A stretch of DNA of 64,000 bases from Cryptomeria japonica (Eukaryota; Streptophyta; Pinopsida; Cupressales; Cupressaceae), in NCBI RefSeq assembly GCF_030272615.1, contig NC_081410.1, positions 292,362,457 through 292,426,456 of the forward strand. The letters run 5' to 3'. This document shows, piece by piece, positions 47,509-58,268 of this stretch. Under the pieces are notes generated by a model. That model searched no databases. It was not told where the DNA came from and worked only from the letters and a program-made list of their open reading frames with translations. The position numbers were made by a program, and so were the translations under genes. Numbering within the stretch: position 1 is the first letter of the stretch; the number at the start of each line of letters is the position of its first letter.

Positions 47509-47794
47509 ATTGATGGCAACATATGATGTGAAAAATAATCCATGTCACAGAAATCAACAACTCTCTCATATTATTCTCTCCCCTTACATGACTCTCTCCC
47601 AACACCATTTTTCGCATGATTCTGTCCCCCTTTGACATTAATGGAAAAGACACATATTTGCACAACAAAATGCAATAACTGACTCATAAAACTAACTCAC
47701 TAACTACTCACCCTAAGTAGCATCCTCCACTCATCAATCTAGATCACAAGATATGATTATGAAATGCCCAGGCTGATGCATACCAATTCACCTT

Positions 47795-48810
47795 AGTTCT
47801 AATCAGAAGGGGTAATCATGAATAACTTCTCTTTGAGATACTCAAAATTATCCTTAGGCAAAGGCTTCATGAAAATGTCTGCAATCTATTCCTTTATAGG
47901 CACATACTCCAATCTGACTTCTTTCTCATTTACCTTATCTCTCAAAAAGTGAAACTTGATTGATATATGCTTAGTCTTTGAATACAACACCAGATTCTTA
48001 GAAATGTTAATTGCACTTGAATTGTCATAGTAAATAGCAATAGGCTCATCATACACTACTCTAATATCTTTCAACACCTGCTTCATCCTCATAACTTGCA
48101 TATAATTGTTAGCAACAACAATATATTCTACCTTTGTAGTAGACAAAGAAATTGAATTCTTCTTTTTTACTCAGCCAAGAAACCAACCTTTTTCACAAGG
48201 AAAATGCACCACCACTAGTACTATTTCTATCATCCACATTACCTGTAGAGTCAACATTAGTAAAAGAACTCAAAATAAAATCATCATCCTTAGGATACCA
48301 CAAACCAAAGTCAACAGTTCCTTTCAAATATTTGAAAATTCTTTTAACAACTACAACATGAGATTCCTTAGGATCAACTTGTAATCTAGCAACAAGACAA
48401 GTGACATTCATGATATTAGGCCTGGTCTGAGTTAAATACAACAATCCACCAATCATAGATCTATATCTGGTCCAATTTTCTTTAGGGGAATCATCATCCT
48501 TAGTCAACTTATATCCAGTCACCATAGGAGTTCCAACTAGATTTGTATCCTCTAAACCAAACTTCTTCAACAATTCCTTTACATACTTTGAATGTGATGT
48601 AAAAATTCCTTTTTATGACTGGGTAATTTGTAATCCTAGAAAGAATTTTATCTCTCAAATCATAAACATCTCAAACTCATTTTGCATCACATAAGAAAAC
48701 TCTTTGCACAAACCATCATTTCGTCCAAAAATAATATCATCAACAAACACTTCAACAATCAGAATGTTATCATGATCAATCTTGAAATACAAATTACTAT
48801 TAGTAGTACA
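47795..48810 (-). pseudogene. I RNase H and RT C-terminal half (broken)
   Basis: 48193-48573 holds the RT-RNase H join and RNase H start: KKFGLEDTNLVGTPMVTGYKLTKDD, RYRSMIGGLLYLTQTRPNIMN, YLKGTVDFGLWYPKDDDFILSSFTNVD (usual TDAD motif altered). 47886-48146 holds STTKVEYIVVANNYMQVMRMKQVL, IYYDNSSAINISKN and TKHISIKFHFLRDKV. The RT catalytic FVDD is at about 48730-48755, within ILIVEVFVDDIIFG. J splits RT at 48810. Confidence 0.82.
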
Positions 48811-49940
48811 TGTAATACCCTAAAAATGGTCATCTAAACAATGGGCCCCTAATCTCGACAACATCACCAAGGTCCTAACCAAAGGCAATTAAATCAATCT
48901 TGAGCATACAATTTATTAATTCTTCAATCATCAAATGTTACATCGCAAGTGAATTATTTTATATTAATTAAATATTTTTAATTAATTGAATCATTCCAAG
49001 AATATCATTTTGATCAATTATCCTATTTAATTTATTAAATATCCTAGCATATTTAATTAATTAATAAATTTGTCATTAATCATGCAAAAAAGGAATTAAT
49101 TTATTACAAAAGAGAAATTAATCACAAAGCAAGAGTTAAATTGAAAATAAAATAAAAGAATTGAATTGAAAGAGAAAACAAACTTGAGATATTATTTCTT
49201 TTTTCTAAATTGAGAACTTGAAATCAGAAAAAAAATCAAAGGAATTTAATCATTCTATAAAATTGAAACTCAAAGCTTTTGGGAAAAGAAGATCAGTTGC
49301 ATTGAAAAGACTCTTTTCTTGAATAAATCAAAGAAATCGCATGGAATTACCTATTTTTATCTCAAGTGCATGGAACTAATTGAATTATATTTCTAATGCA
49401 AACTCAAACTTCTTTTTTGAATGCATTTCAATTCAAACTATAATTGGAATCTATCTCAAGGTTAACTGAATCTGATTTCTCAATTATTTCAATTATCCTA
49501 AATTGTGTTTTTTCTTGATCTCTCTTATGATTCTCTATAAATTAAGCCTTCATCTCTCATTCAAAACACCCTGGAGATTTGTTATTATACACTTTTTGCT
49601 CTAGATTCATTGAAGATATTGTGCTTGTTTTTTGAGATTATTGCATCTTAGTTTAATTTCTTTTTGCATATTTCATGATTGCTTGAATATTTCATCCATC
49701 TTGCATCCATTTAGCTTAATATCATGCTCATATAGATTAAATCCTTCATCTTGGTGCAGTCTAGTCATTGGTATTGTTTATACAAATCTGAGAGAAATCT
49801 TATACTCACATCTTTTAGAAGGAAATTAGTCGATTTGTAATGGTTTTCATATTCATGCTTATATCTGTCTAACCATACATGTAATGACTTAATTGAAGTG
49901 TTGTGCCTGCAACTATCAGACTTATTCCACTTTTTCACAC
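48811..49940 (+). repeat. J: probable solo LTR inside I's RT
   Basis: About 1.13 kb of AT-rich sequence with no coding interrupts I's RT between GFNKGI and NSNLYFKI. It starts TGTAATACCC and probably ends near TTTTTCACA. A TATA-like TATAAAT at 49536-49542, followed by a pyrimidine-rich stretch, suggests a plus-strand promoter. I could not find a matching target duplication, so the ends and the solo-LTR reading are tentative. Confidence 0.55.
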
Positions 49941-51054
49941 ACACAATACCTTTGTTGAATCCTAACTTTGGTAGATACTTATCCAATTTGGCATTCCATG
50001 CTCTAGACACTTGCTTCAATCCATACAATGATTTCTTCAACTAGCACACCATATCCCTTTGATCAGTCAATATAAATCCATTTGGTTTCTCTATGTACAC
50101 CTCTTCTTCTAATTCACCATTAAGAAATGTTGACTAAACATCCATCTGATAGACTTTGAAATATTTGTAAGCAACATAAGAAAGAAATAATCTCACAACT
50201 TCAATCCTTGCCATGAGAGAAAAAGTCTCCTCAAAATCAATTCCTTCCATTTGAGAATATCCTTTATAGATAAGTCTATCTTTGTTTTTAACAACTTCAC
50301 CTTGGTCATTCAATTTATTCTGGAAGACCCATTTGGTTCCTATTACTTTTTTATTGTTAGGTTTGGGAACAAGAATCCATGTATTATTATTCTCAATCTG
50401 ATTCAATTATTCTTCCATAGCCTTTACCCAATGTTCATCTTTACATGTTTCACTTAAATCCTTAGGTTCAATCTAAGAAATCAAACAATAATCAACTTGA
50501 TCTTCTGCAATTCTTCTTCTAGTTTGAATACCTTTATTTCTATCTCCTATAATATGTTTTTCTGAATGATTCAATCTTACATACTTGGAAGTCTTAGGAT
50601 TTTCTTGAATTTATATTCTTTATTTCTTTCTTCTGCACTTGCACTAGTTCTCTCACCTTGATTTACTAGCTTCATAGAAATGATTTGAGCTTGATTCTAG
50701 GTCTGTGGTTGCTTTCCTTTATTTTCACTATCATTCTCATCATCTGAAACATATCCATAAGATCTATACTGACTCTCATTATCTTCATCAACCCTGACAT
50801 TATCACTCTCAACTTTTTTCTCAGTCTCTTGTTATAACACTGGTAGGCCTTGCTTTTAGTGGAATAACTAAGAAACATTCCTTCATCATATCTAGCATCA
50901 AACTTCCCTATATCTTCATCTTCCAAAAATTCTAAAATATTTAATAGTAGGAGTATGACCAAACCATAATTCATAAGGAATCTTACTGGTATCACCTTTG
51001 ATATGCACCTGGTTAAGAATGTAAACAATAGTACTCATATATTCTCTCCAATAG
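49941..51054 (-). pseudogene. I RT N-terminal half, linker and integrase C-terminus (broken)
   Basis: The stretch at about 49941-50040 has SLYGLKQVSRAWNAKLDKYLPKLGFNKG. 50134-50406 has the RT start [42 protein letters not shown] and YQMDV. Upstream, 50672-51028 overlaps integrase C-terminal coding (KFDARYDEGMFLSYSTKSKAYQCYNKRL). The piece ends in the YWRE...NQVHIKGDT region where K begins. There are stops between all parts. Confidence 0.78.
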
Positions 51055-51878
51055 TGATGCAGGAGCATCCCTGGTCTCTGAGAAATATTACATCAACCAA
51101 AAATATTTCCTTTCAGTTTAGTTCTTGTTTAGTCTAGTGTGTAGTTTTTTGTGTTCTTACAAGTTGGTACTGATAGTTTCTTGCTTTTCATTGCAGTTCC
51201 TATTTTTCAATTTTTTAGGCTCGTTCATGTGCTTAATTCCAATGTTTTAGTTCATTTGGATTCTTTTTTGGCTAGTTATCCCTCTTGATTGACTGTTTCT
51301 AGGTTTTGAGATAGTTCTTGTGCTTACCAGTTAACTTTCTTTCATTACCAAAGTGGTTCTTGGTGTGTGGATCTATTTTGGGTCTTGTTTGATGTTCTTT
51401 GGCATGTGGCTGACCTTCCTAATGAACTGCACTCCTTGATTGTTATTTTTTATAAAGATTTATTTCATTCTTAGGGCCAGCCTAGTTACATGTTTCATTT
51501 TCCTGCATTGGTAAATGTAATCTTTTGAGGCTGACCTAGATATATTTTAGAGGGTATATATATGGTACTATGTAATCATTTGTGGGATAGAGGAAATAGA
51601 AATTAGAATAAGGATGGAGATTGGTATTTAGTGATTCAATTGATTCTGAGAGTCCTAATTAGATTGTATTTGGATGATAGCCTACATGTAATCGGTTAAT
51701 TATCGAATGTTCTAAGATGATTTTATGATGATAACTAGTTGGTTGCTGGAAGTTCTAAGGCAATAATATACTCTATTTCTGTAATCTTTCTATGTTTTCT
51801 TGTTGCTTTCATTGTGTTGTTATTGCTGCATAATCTGGTTTATTATCTTTGAGGTTTTTACCGGTTATGGCTGCATCA
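51055..51878 (+). repeat. K 5' LTR
   Basis: About 0.82 kb. It starts TGATGCAGGAGCATCCC and ends CTGCATCA, two bases before the PBS. The 5' boundary is set by loss of I's coding; a start at 51058 (TGCAGG) is also possible. TATA-like words lie near 51545-51560 (gagggtatatatatgg). Confidence 0.7.
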
Positions 51879-51880
51879 AG

Positions 51881-51895
51881 TGGTATCAGAGCTGG
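51881..51895 (+). promoter_or_regulatory. K primer binding site (tRNA-iMet)
   Basis: TGGTATCAGAGCTGG two bases after the LTR end; 12 bases match the initiator tRNA-Met complement. Confidence 0.88.
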
Positions 51896-52297
51896 TTATG
51901 AACCAGTTAGTGGAAGAGTTATTTGCAAACCTTGAGGCATTCCTTTGGGTGGACAAATTGTTGATTGGAGGTAGGTTGTGCATGTGTTCAATAGATTGCC
52001 AAAGGAAGGCAATTGAAACCAGTCGTTAGATCATCAAGTTGAGGCAGTTCATTAGAGCGAAAGAGGAGATGCTGCCTAGAAGGACAAACCCCTAGAGGGT
52101 AGAGTAGATGATGGAAGAATTCAAGAATGAAGTGAGGAACAAAATTTGAAATGCTATGGCTAGTTTGCGGAGAAACCCAAGATTTGAGGATGACTATGAA
52201 GAAGTTGGTGAAGAGATTGAAGCGGAAGAGGCTAAATGATCAGAAGATAGAAGAGGAAAGATTCCTGAGAGAAGTGGCACAACTAAGTAAAGTTCAT
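51896..52297 (+). pseudogene. K gag start (broken)
   Basis: From about 52071 a frame reads MLPRRTNP-stop-RVE-stop-MMEEFKNEVRNKI-stop-NAMASLRRNPRFEDDYEEVGEEIEAEE. The three stops are two TAG and one TGA. It looks like a charged gag N-terminus, but the gag domain proper is cut off by L. Low certainty. Confidence 0.45.
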
Positions 52298-52589
52298 TGT
52301 TGGTGTAAATAAATATTCATCATGGATATTATTACACTTTACTTAAGTTAACTCAGGATTATGCATCTCTTCGTAGTTTGGATTTGAGACACTTAGGGAA
52401 GTGTGCATATAGGGATATAGCTTGTAGGAGAAATTCCACCTTTTGTGGTCTTATTTTGTTGTTACACTCCACATTCGGTGGGTCATCCACCTCTTGTGGA
52501 ATATTATATTATTTCTCCTACCTACCCCTAGTATTTCTTACCTACCCTTGTTTCTCATTGAGCCACATGTCATGGTTGTGTGCTCGTAT
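52298..52589 (+). repeat. L 5' LTR, left part
   Basis: Starts TGTTGGTGTAAATAAATATTC. Contains two similar blocks around 52432-52450 and 52485-52502 (ccaccttttgtgg, ccacctcttgtgg). G interrupts it after gctcgtat. Confidence 0.75.
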
Positions 52590-53767
52590 TGTTGGCATTT
52601 TTGTTTATTTATGTTGTGATTGTCATTGATGGACACACACTTGTATTGAGATCCCCTTTATATGTATGAGCTCAAGCTCAACCGGTATTTGTTCCAACCG
52701 GTATGTTGTATTCTAGTCTTTAGACTAGTGGTGATTTTGCAGAATGTGTTTCCCATTCTGAAGCAGCATATCGACCCCAAGCGGTTTGTTGATCTCAAGT
52801 GATACGAGGGAGAAAAGCGGCACAACACATTCTTACCAGTCTTCATTTTTGTCAAATTGGAAACCGGTATTTTGTATGAACCGGTAATACTCTATGATGA
52901 GTTACCAACCGACATTTTGTGATGAGTTACCAATCCACCGATTGTTTGATGGTGCTGACACATTGACAGTGCTTTTTGTGTCGTGTTATTGAGTATGTCT
53001 AGATTCATTGAACCTAGGAAATTGTAATGTAATCCTATTGGACCGACATGAAATCAGATTCTTTTAAAAGGACATCATGTCTAGGGTTTTAAGTTGTTGT
53101 TGAAAGGGTTAATGTCGTGCTAGGGTTTAAGGTGGTTGTTGAGTTGTTGTAAGAACGATCTTATTTGAGAAGATCAAGTTGTAACTGTGAGAGAGATAGA
53201 GAAGACTAAAGTAATGCTGGAATGCATTAACTGTGAGCAATACTGGATCTAACCAAGTAGTTTGTGCTATTAGATAGATCAAACACTTGTTGATTACTCA
53301 CATCTTTGACAAGTTTGTAGCCCTTAATTGGGTAGGCCTCAAAGCCTTTGTAAAATCCTCTAACAAGGTGGTTCACACTTGTGAATCTAAAATCATCTAA
53401 CAAGGTAGTCTTTAATCAGACTTATCTCCTAACAGAGATTGAGATTCCTAACAGGATCTATTTTGGTGAAGAACATTGTAAGACCTTAACCGGTCTGACC
53501 TTAATCGGTTTGGTTTCTATTCTGCAGATAGTGACTTGTGAGTTCCATCTCACTGTGGTTTTTCCTAGTTGGGTTTCCACGTCAAATATCTTGTGTTATG
53601 GTTGTATTGCTTTTGTGGGTGAATGCTTTATTCACATTTTGGTTTGCAAGTGTGGTAATTGGTTTGATTGTTAGACTGCTTTACCGGTTTATCTTTAGAC
53701 TGTGTAAGTATTTTAGTGCAGTGGTTTTTGGCATACTAATTCACCCCCCCCCTCTTAGTATTCATCA
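52590..53767 (+). repeat. G 5' LTR
   Basis: 1,178 bp, starts TGTTGGCATTTTTG and ends TTAGTATTCATCA after a C-tract at about 53744-53752. It is closely alike to 58610-59769; visible differences are mostly C/T and G/A changes and a small indel near 52960. It holds several ACCGGT words (52680, 52862, 52879, 53492 and nearby). Confidence 0.95.
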
Positions 53768-53769
53768 AT

Positions 53770-53785
53770 TGGTATCAGAGCCTAC
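53770..53785 (+). promoter_or_regulatory. G primer binding site (tRNA-iMet)
   Basis: TGGTATCAGAGCCTAC two bases after the LTR. It has a 13-base match to the initiator tRNA-Met complement. The gag ATG (53818) follows only about 50 bp after the LTR end, so the leader is very short. Confidence 0.92.
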
Positions 53786-53817
53786 CTTTCTATAAGTTTA
53801 ACCACGTGGAAAGAGAT

Positions 53818-54774
53818 ATGGGGGAATACACCATGAGGGAACTTACTCAATGGCTCACTAAGTTTGAGCAAGCATATGATGATCTTATGGTCAAATACAA
53901 GGCATCTCAAGCAAAAAGGAGAGAACATGCAGAGAGGCTGATGGAACTATCTGAAAGTAGTTCTGAAGATGAAGCTAACATGGAAGCCATGATTGCTGAA
54001 GTGAATAAGCTAAATGATTCAAACTCTAATCTGAGAAAGGAGTTGGAAGGACTGACTATTCGGTTTAGTCAAGAGCTTGAAAATCAGAGAAAACCTGAAG
54101 ATCTGGTAAAGAACAGAGATCATGATATCTCCAAGTTGAAACAAGAGATTAGTGCACTGATTGCTCGCCTTCATGAGAGCAGAATGGAAAAGGAAGACAT
54201 GCAAGGAGAATTGAACATAGCCATCTCAGAAAATGCAAGTCTAATGGAGACAAACACTGCTATTTCCAAGGAACTCTCTGAGTCAAAGGAAATACTTGCT
54301 AAGTTTGGCAAAAGTACTGTCAAGCTAGAGCAAAAGCTTGAGTCATCTAGACCGGCAAAGAATACCAATGGTCTTGGTTTCTCTAGACATGAGGAAGGAG
54401 AATCCTTAGGAACAAATGCTGAAGCATCAAAGAAGCAATTGACACTCAAAGGAAAAGGTAAGCAAAAATTCAAAACTATTTTCTTTAACTGTCTTAAAGA
54501 AGGACACACTGCCAATGTATGTAGGAGCAAAGCCTACAATAATTTTCCATATTTTATCAACAATGTACCTAGATCCAATAAGTTCAATAGTCATTGTTAT
54601 GCATGCAACAAGTTTGGGCATAGAGCATTTGAATGTAGGTCTGTGATGGATAACGTTGGAAGATATCCTCAAAGGACCCAAGGAACTGGTCCTGAACCTT
54701 TTGTGAACTGGAACCACAACTGGTTTAATGTTTTCAATCATCAGTCAAGAAGTGGTGATTTGGCAACCGACTGA
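53818..54774 (+). CDS. G gag-like protein: coiled coil and zinc knuckles
   Basis: Uninterrupted 318-codon frame, ATG at 53818 chosen as the first ATG after the PBS. Residues about 5-165 are strongly charged with heptad-like spacing (EQAYDDLMVKYKASQAKRREH, ISKLKQEISALIARLHESRMEKEDM), so probably a coiled coil. A basic stretch (KGKGKQKFKT) leads to two zinc knuckles. The first reads FFNCLKEGHTANVC, its first Cys being Phe; the second, CYACNKFGHRAFEC, is intact. The copia gag domain (UBN2) seen in A, B and F was not recognised. It may bind and package RNA as gag does. It ends at TGA (54772-54774), after which the frame stays open a little further (EWSEAESRSP), so the stop may be secondary. Confidence 0.8.
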   Translation: MGEYTMRELTQWLTKFEQAYDDLMVKYKASQAKRREHAERLMELSESSSEDEANMEAMIAEVNKLNDSNSNLRKELEGLTIRFSQELENQRKPEDLVKNRDHDISKLKQEISALIARLHESRMEKEDMQGELNIAISENASLMETNTAISKELSESKEILAKFGKSTVKLEQKLESSRPAKNTNGLGFSRHEEGESLGTNAEASKKQLTLKGKGKQKFKTIFFNCLKEGHTANVCRSKAYNNFPYFINNVPRSNKFNSHCYACNKFGHRAFECRSVMDNVGRYPQRTQGTGPEPFVNWNHNWFNVFNHQSRSGDLATD

Positions 54775-54851
54775 GAGTGGAGTGAAGCAGAATCAAGAAG
54801 CCCTAAATTCGCGTTTGAAAGGTATTTTTCATGTTCTTAAAATACTCTACA

Positions 54852-57800
54852 ATGGCTTCTGCATCTCACACCAGTTCGAGTACATCAATTGAGTTAGAAA
54901 GTTTTATTCAGAGGAAGTCCAAATATAATGCTTTATCACAAGTTCTGGCTAGAGTCATAGTTGAAGAGGGAATTTCTGATTATATAGATTGCAAAATAGA
55001 AGACCTAGGGTCTTTATCTATTCACACCCAACTAGGTCTATTTTGTGGCAAGGACAAAAAGATCAAACCGAAATTTAGTATCTTAGAGAAGAAGAAATTC
55101 CATAATGCAGTATATTTTCTAGAAGATTTTACGGAGGATCACATCAGGATTATTTTGAGCAGAGTCCACGATGACAAGATGTACCTAGAGAGGACGCATG
55201 ATATTACGCCTCAGGAAATTCATACAATCACCAGTTTTTGCAACACAGGGGAAGTGCCAGCCCTGAGAAAGGTGAGCAAAACTAAAATAGCCAAGCTCAC
55301 CGATTCAACAAGTGACTCATGGGGCATGACAATTAATCCTATCAAGGATGATCTGGTGAAATACACCTGCATGGTGATAGGCTACAGAACATTTTCAAGC
55401 AGTAGGATTAATTCTGTATCTACTGCAGTGGCAAATGCTGCTTACTGGATGATTAAAGAGGATGCATCTTTTGACTTATGCACCGGTATGTAGAGGCAAC
55501 TCCTATTGAATCTAAAGGCAATCAAATAGGACAATGCACTAAGATTCAAGTTTGGACAACTACTGGTAGGGTTGTTCTTCTATTTCCAAGGCTACTTTCC
55601 TAGAGTAGGAGATGTCCAGTGGTCTCCTAACCAACCAGTAACCAAATAGATAAAGGAAAGCATTCAAGCCATTGGAACTGGTTACCCTAAAGTACTGAAC
55701 ACATATTTTGATGAGTTCAGAAGAAAGATGAGTCAGAGGGTAAGAATCTCAGGTGACATAGTGAAGAAATACGAAGATGACATCTATTTCACCATTTAGG
55801 TGGACAAATGTTTAATGGAGGCTGTTAAGCCTAGAATGGAGGAAGTAGAGCCAATGGGCTATGAAGTTATGTATGACATGCTGGAAGGGTATGCCTCAAC
55901 CCTTATTGCCTTGCCGCTTGATACAAAGGCTAAGATGACCCGAACCTACTTGGAGAGGATTGCACTGGCTAAAGAACCATCAGTTAAGAAAGGAAAAGAA
56001 CCAGCAGCAAAGAAAGCCAAGGCAGTGCCTACAGCATCAGCACCAACTACCACTGCGACTCCAAGAGTGACCAAGCGGTCACCGGTAAAGAAGAAACTGG
56101 AGGTAACACCAGCAAAAATCTTTGAAAGAAAGAGGAAGACTAAGACAAATGAACCGGACTCTGAAGAAATCGAGTCTGATGAAAAGCCAAAGAAGGCCCT
56201 ACAGACAAAGAAGATGAAGAAGAATGAAATGGCAGCATCTGCAGTGGTAAATATTGACATCTCCTCATACAAACCTTTGACACATTTTCAAAGGACAATT
56301 AAGAATATCAGGAGAAAATTACTTCATGATTTAGTAGATTACTATGATGATTTCAATGATGAGGAGAAGGAGGAAATACTACAGGAAATCATTGTTTATT
56401 TGTGCAAGAATGACCAGTTTCCATCAGAGATTAAATCTTAGACACCGGCTTCTTTATTTAAAGCATTAGATAATAAAAGGTGCATTTCCATTGAAAAGGA
56501 ATAGGAGATTAGGGAGAAAGTCTTTTCACAGTACTTTCCTGACCTCTCGAATTCAGAATTGTTTGATGTATTGGATCAAAATAAAGGTCTCTTCTTCACA
56601 AGGAGAAGAAGACACTGGCTGTTGGAGTGAAGAATTGATGATGTGGAAAAGGACACTCATCAGCACATGAATCATGCTATTTTAGCTCACAAAGCATGAA
56701 TGGCCAACCTCCAAGCGGAAAAAGAACTGGTTATTTCCAAACTGGATGAGGTTTTTGATGGGGAAGGAAACCTGGTGGAAGAACCAATTGAAACTATCGA
56801 TGTCGATGCCCTGGATGTAGAAGATGTCACTCAAGACATACCTTCTGAGGGAACTGAATAGGGGCAACAAGACAAACAGGGTGGTGAGTAGACCAAGGAC
56901 ACATAGGAAGTGGATAAGGAATAGGAAGAGAAGAAGAAGAGGGATGAAGATGAGAAAAAGAAAGAGGAAGAGAAGAGAAAAGAGGAAGAGGAGAAATGAA
57001 AAGATGAAGAGAAGAAGAAGCAAGAAGATGATAGGAAGAAGAAGGAAGAAGAGGATAAGGAAGAAAAGAGAAAGAAGGAAGAGGAAGAAAAGAAGAAGAA
57101 GGAAGAGGAAGAGAAGAAGAAGAAGGAAGAGGAAGAACAGAAGAAGAAGGAAGAGGAAGCACAGAAGAAGAAGGAAGAGGAAGCAAAGAAGAAGGAAGAA
57201 GTAGAGAAGAAGAAGAAAGAAGAGGAAGACAAGAAGAAGATGGAAGAGGAAGAAAAGAAAAAGAGGGAAGAGAAAGAGAAAGAAGAGAAGGAGAGGAAAA
57301 AGAAAGAAGAAGAAGACAGGGAACAAGAATAGAAGAAAGAGGCAGAGAAAAGGAAGAAGGAAGAAGCAGACAAGACAACTGAAGCAATGAAGAGCACACA
57401 GATGGAGACTCCTAAGGCAACCGGGAGCCAAGCCAAACCGGCTACTATCTCAAGTCCTATTGATCTCCAATCTGCAAGTGAGTCTGAGCTTATGCAGAGC
57501 ATCAAGGTTTCCCAAGAGCACCTTGAAGTCATTCGTAGGAAAAAGGAACAGGACATAATTCAGGAGGCTGTAGACACCCTTACCGGTTTAATCCCCAGTA
57601 CTAATCTTCTAGACACTAAATCATCACTAGCATAGCTCAAACTGCTATGTACTGTAGTGGATGATCAAGTATAGAGCCTAGAAGAAGCAGCAGAGGCCAA
57701 TGTCAAGAAAGAGAACCAAAAGGCTCTTAGTGTTGCTCTGGTGAAAAAGATGAATGAGCTTAGGACTGAACTGCTGAAAGACCAAAAGGACATAAGGAAT

Positions 57801-58268
57801 GCCTTAGATGAGGGAAACTTGCTACTTAGCAAAATCTGTCAACCTCATCTATTCTATGATGATGTGCTAGCCAAGAAGCAAAAGCTTCAAATGGACTTAT
57901 AGTCCTACTTGGGCACATTTAAGACACCTTATGATTCCTTTGCAGCATATGGGCAAACCGTTCACCAGTTCCAGATCTAGTCAGCCAAGATGGAGCAAGA
58001 GATCATTACATGGTCTAGGGATTTGCAGGAGCTTCAACTTATTTTACTTCCATGACTGCAAATTCTTTAGAAGTGTTATCTGAACCTAGATGCCCTAACA
58101 GTCACACAGGAACTAAGCATAGTAGATGCCATGGAGGAACAGGTATCCCAGATGCAAACAGAGAAGGAAGTGGCAACCTCCCTACTTGAGTCCTGGTCTC
58201 TATCCATGAAACAATTTTTGCAGGACTATAAATCAGTTTTTGACAAGTATTATTCATTATTGTCATAA
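54852..58268 (+). pseudogene. G long second frame, unknown protein, about 1,138 codons
   Basis: I do not recognise this protein. From ATG 54852 (MASASHTSSSTS; an ATG at 54831 is also in frame) to TAA 58266-58268 every recognisable segment is in one phase. It is broken by about 20 in-frame stops, by my count 16 TAG, 4 TGA and no TAA. Parts in order: a globular-looking N-terminus (54852-55800; ALSQVLARVIVEEGISDYIDCK, SRVHDDKMYLERTHDITPQEI); a helical region (55800-55970); a Lys/Ala/Pro-rich basic tail (55980-56240) with nuclear-signal-like KKAKAVP and KRKTKTN words; an acidic helical part (56260-56440); an extreme Glu/Lys-rich helix of about 150 codons (56900-57370); and a C-terminal helical part (57390-58268). 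It replaces pol in G. Structural, RNA-binding or nuclear roles are possible guesses only. Confidence 0.75.
56900..57370 (+). repeat. Purine-only Glu/Lys repeat tract in G
   Basis: About 470 bp, nearly all A and G on the plus strand, in imperfect 21-24-base units encoding EEEEKKKKEE-like repeats. The complement is Ser/Phe/Leu-rich in every frame, which explains the long minus-strand frames there. Confidence 0.9.

Larger units (their letters stand above)
46111..51054 (-). mobile_element. I: Ty1/copia element, truncated by K, holding J
   Basis: Minus strand: 3' LTR (about 46140-47493), PPT (47494-47508), RNase H and RT (about 47795-48810), solo LTR J (48811-49940), then RT start, linker and integrase C-terminus (49941-51054), where K cuts it. 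The left end is not sharp; I place it between 46110 and 46145. It is related to A and B, with different LTR sequence. Confidence 0.8.
51055..52297 (+). mobile_element. K: gypsy-like element start (LTR, PBS, gag start)
   Basis: Plus strand LTR (51055-51878), PBS (51881-51895) and a short decayed gag start, cut by L at 52298. It interrupts I's integrase. The LTR differs from all others in the window. The assignment to gypsy is weak and rests on the short gag start only. Confidence 0.6.

Noticed and set aside
53381-53795. Two frames of 85-97 residues at the end of the G 5' LTR
   Set aside because: They lie in the LTR and run past its end into the PBS. The 3' LTR copy has stops in the same places.
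56682-57556. Long minus-strand frames rich in Phe, Leu and Ser that look like membrane proteins
   Set aside because: They are the complement of the purine-rich Glu/Lys tract of G. Any frame across such a tract stays open and looks hydrophobic.
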